Assembly: GCA_031271245.1 (NCBI GenBank)
Contig: JAISWC010000087.1
Location: 1-7,111 of the forward strand
Source of the DNA: Tannerella sp.
GTDB taxonomy: Bacteria; Bacteroidota; Bacteroidia; Bacteroidales; Tannerellaceae
Direction of reading: 5' to 3'
DNA length: 7,111 nucleotides
In this document: positions 6,311 to 7,111 of the stretch, in pieces
How the letters are laid out: each line of letters begins with the position of its first letter
Numbering within the stretch: the first letter of the stretch is position 1
Program-made: the position numbers and the translations under genes
The notes under the pieces: generated by a model
The model's database searches: none
What the model was told of the DNA's origin: nothing
Seen by the model: only the letters and a program-made list of their open reading frames with translations

Positions 6311-6830
6311 GGATACGACCGTGGACGGACCGGGATTCCGCACGGCCATCTATGCCGCCGGATGTCCGCATCGCTGTCCGGGATGTCACAATCCGCAGTC
6401 GTGGGACATCCACAGCGGTACACGCCATTCCATTGACGGGATACTGAAAAAAGTAATGGCGGCGGAATTTGCCAATGTGACGTTCAGTGGAGGCGACCCC
6501 CTGCTTCAGGTGGATGACTTTACGGAACTGGCACGGCGCATCCGGCTCGAAACCGGCAAGACGATCTGGTGCTACACGGGCTATCGCTATGAACAGATCG
6601 CCGCCTCGGCAACGCTTTCGCAAATCCTGCCCTACATCGACGTACTGGTAGACGGTCGCTATGTGCAACACCTCAAGGATGAATCCCTGCGTTTCAGGGG
6701 TAGTCACAACCAGCGACTGATCGAAGTGCCTGCCTCGCTTGCATCCCGGCGACCGGTAGAATTGAGAATGGAGAATGGAGAATGGAGAATGAGAAATTAC
6801 AGTAAAACTGTTGAAATTGAAATATCCTGA
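6279..6830 (+). CDS. nrdG: Anaerobic ribonucleotide reductase activating protein (radical SAM), with repeat-derived C-terminal tail
   Basis: NrdG uses a [4Fe-4S] cluster and S-adenosylmethionine to form the glycyl radical on NrdD. The 183-residue protein shows the radical-SAM motif at Cys29, Cys33 and Cys36 (GCPHRCPGCHNPQSW), the SAM-contacting SGGDP (70-74), then VDGRY (124-128) and the family-typical GSHNQRLIEVP (141-151). Family members are usually about 150-160 residues. Here homology fades near residue 162, and the last 20 or so residues are written by a GAGAATG tandem repeat (6764-6791) and the sequence after it, so the native stop seems lost or displaced. I prefer ATG 6279-6281 because MNRLSILNIVEDTTVDGPG matches the usual N-terminus; ATG 6264 would add five residues. 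Either start overlaps the nrdD end, without a Shine-Dalgarno sequence, so translational coupling is likely. Confidence 0.95.
   Translation: MNRLSILNIVEDTTVDGPGFRTAIYAAGCPHRCPGCHNPQSWDIHSGTRHSIDGILKKVMAAEFANVTFSGGDPLLQVDDFTELARRIRLETGKTIWCYTGYRYEQIAASATLSQILPYIDVLVDGRYVQHLKDESLRFRGSHNQRLIEVPASLASRRPVELRMENGEWRMRNYSKTVEIEIS
6764..6791 (+). repeat. Heptanucleotide tandem repeat, four copies of GAGAATG
   Basis: Four exact copies of GAGAATG run from 6764 to 6791, with a degenerate partial unit (AGAAATT) after them. The repeat lies in frame within the 3' end of nrdG and encodes MENGEWRM. Because 7 is not a multiple of 3, gaining or losing one unit changes the frame: loss of one would end the protein at TGA 6790-6792 (about 168 residues), and gain of one would end it at TAA 6803-6805 (about 177 residues). 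Confidence 0.92.
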
Positions 6831-6851
6831 TAAAAAGGCGCTGATTTATGC

Positions 6852-6877
6852 AATAACGCCCTAAAAAGGGCGTTATT
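6852..6877 (+). terminator. Hairpin terminator after nrdDG
   Basis: AATAACGCCC (6852-6861) and GGGCGTTATT (6868-6877) form a perfect 10-bp stem with a 6-nt loop (TAAAAA), 21 bp after the nrdG stop. The downstream tract ATAAATATTTT is AT-rich but not a clean U-run, so termination may be partial. An alternative weaker pairing of GGCG (6837-6840) with CGCC (6857-6860) would compete with it. Confidence 0.65.
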
Positions 6878-6950
6878 ATAAATATTTTGAATAACAGACA
6901 GGAAAAAAAGAAACTGTCAGTAACTATTTTATGACTAAACTATTTTGTAT

Positions 6951-7111
6951 ATGAAACAGCTAATAACTTTGCTATTACTTTTAATAGCCATCCCGCTTTT
7001 CTCGCAGGTAGAAATCGTGCGGGACAAAAAAACGAAACAGCCTTCTGTCAGGGTTGAACCGTTGAAACCTGTGACCGAGCAGTTCGAGCCGTTTGTCTGG
7101 AAGTCGGAAAC
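6951..7111 (+). CDS. Secreted protein of unknown function, N-terminal fragment (3' partial)
   Basis: An ATG at 6951 opens a frame that stays open to the window edge (53 codons). It starts MKQLITLLLLLIAIPLFSQ, a clean signal peptide: Lys at position 2, an unbroken leucine/isoleucine core, and an FSQ end where signal peptidase I probably cuts, leaving Gln or the next Val as the mature N-terminus. The ending with SQ is common among Bacteroidetes exported proteins. The mature start, VEIVRDKKTKQPSVRVEPLK, is charged and proline-containing with no motif I recognise. No lipobox Cys is seen. It lies about 70 bp after the nrdDG hairpin in the same orientation; I see no convincing promoter box of its own. 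An ATG at 6931 gives only seven codons. The function is unknown. Confidence 0.7.
   Translation, partial: MKQLITLLLLLIAIPLFSQVEIVRDKKTKQPSVRVEPLKPVTEQFEPFVWKSE

Noticed and set aside
4055..6349. 764-codon frame on the - strand covering all of nrdD
   Set aside because: It is in exact antisense codon register with a certain nrdD gene, its translation resembles no family I know, and its openness follows from the absence of TTA, CTA and TCA codons in nrdD.
6882..6889. ATATTTTG as a promoter box for the downstream secreted protein
   Set aside because: It misses both TA positions of the TAnnTTTG consensus and lies just after the terminator stem; no -33 element is visible.
6897..6918. GACAG...CTGTC inverted repeat before the secreted protein
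   Set aside because: Only 5-bp arms around a 12-nt purine-rich spacer; expected by chance and without a U-tract.
1..7111. CRISPR arrays, tRNA or rRNA genes, insertion sequences, defence systems
   Set aside because: None seen: no regularly spaced repeats, no transposase or recombinase frame, no tRNA- or rRNA-like sequence; coding space is filled by recognised metabolic genes.

Overview
The window reads as chromosomal DNA of an anaerobic Bacteroidales-type bacterium (phylum Bacteroidota). Four things support this: a BspA-type leucine-rich-repeat surface protein, a GH3 exo-glycosidase with a lipoprotein signal, an oxygen-sensitive class III ribonucleotide reductase pair (nrdDG), and promoter boxes of the Bacteroidetes form TAnnTTTG with little Shine-Dalgarno signal. 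The species cannot be fixed from this stretch.

Layout. Positions 1-238 hold the C-terminal end of a + strand leucine-rich-repeat protein. A gap of about 250 bp follows. It contains a strong hairpin terminator (423-453) that can serve both the incoming + strand gene and the converging - strand operon, and a promoter-like box (298-305) that would make a short transcript ending at that terminator. The - strand operon runs from 3659 down to 488: first a TIM-barrel sugar isomerase/epimerase (2670-3659), then, 13 bp later, a GH3 beta-glycosidase lipoprotein (488-2656). Together they suggest cleavage of a plant- or host-derived glycoside and handling of the released sugar. No susC/susD genes are visible in the window.

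A 419-bp divergent intergenic region (3660-4078) separates this operon from nrdD (4079-6310) and nrdG (6279-6830). It carries a Bacteroidetes -7 box for each direction, a perfect 20-bp palindrome (3941-3960) and a short direct repeat. NrdD reduces ribonucleoside triphosphates under anoxia after NrdG, a radical-SAM activase, installs its glycyl radical. The two genes overlap by 32 bp and are probably translationally coupled. A hairpin at 6852-6877 probably ends the nrdDG transcript. The start of a secreted protein of unknown function (from 6951) runs off the window.

Most of the window is ordinary core and carbohydrate metabolism; I saw no clearly new system. The oddities most worth checking are a four-copy GAGAATG heptamer tandem repeat that writes a non-homologous, slippage-prone tail onto NrdG, the perfect palindrome upstream of nrdD, and a possible small RNA between positions about 310 and 455.
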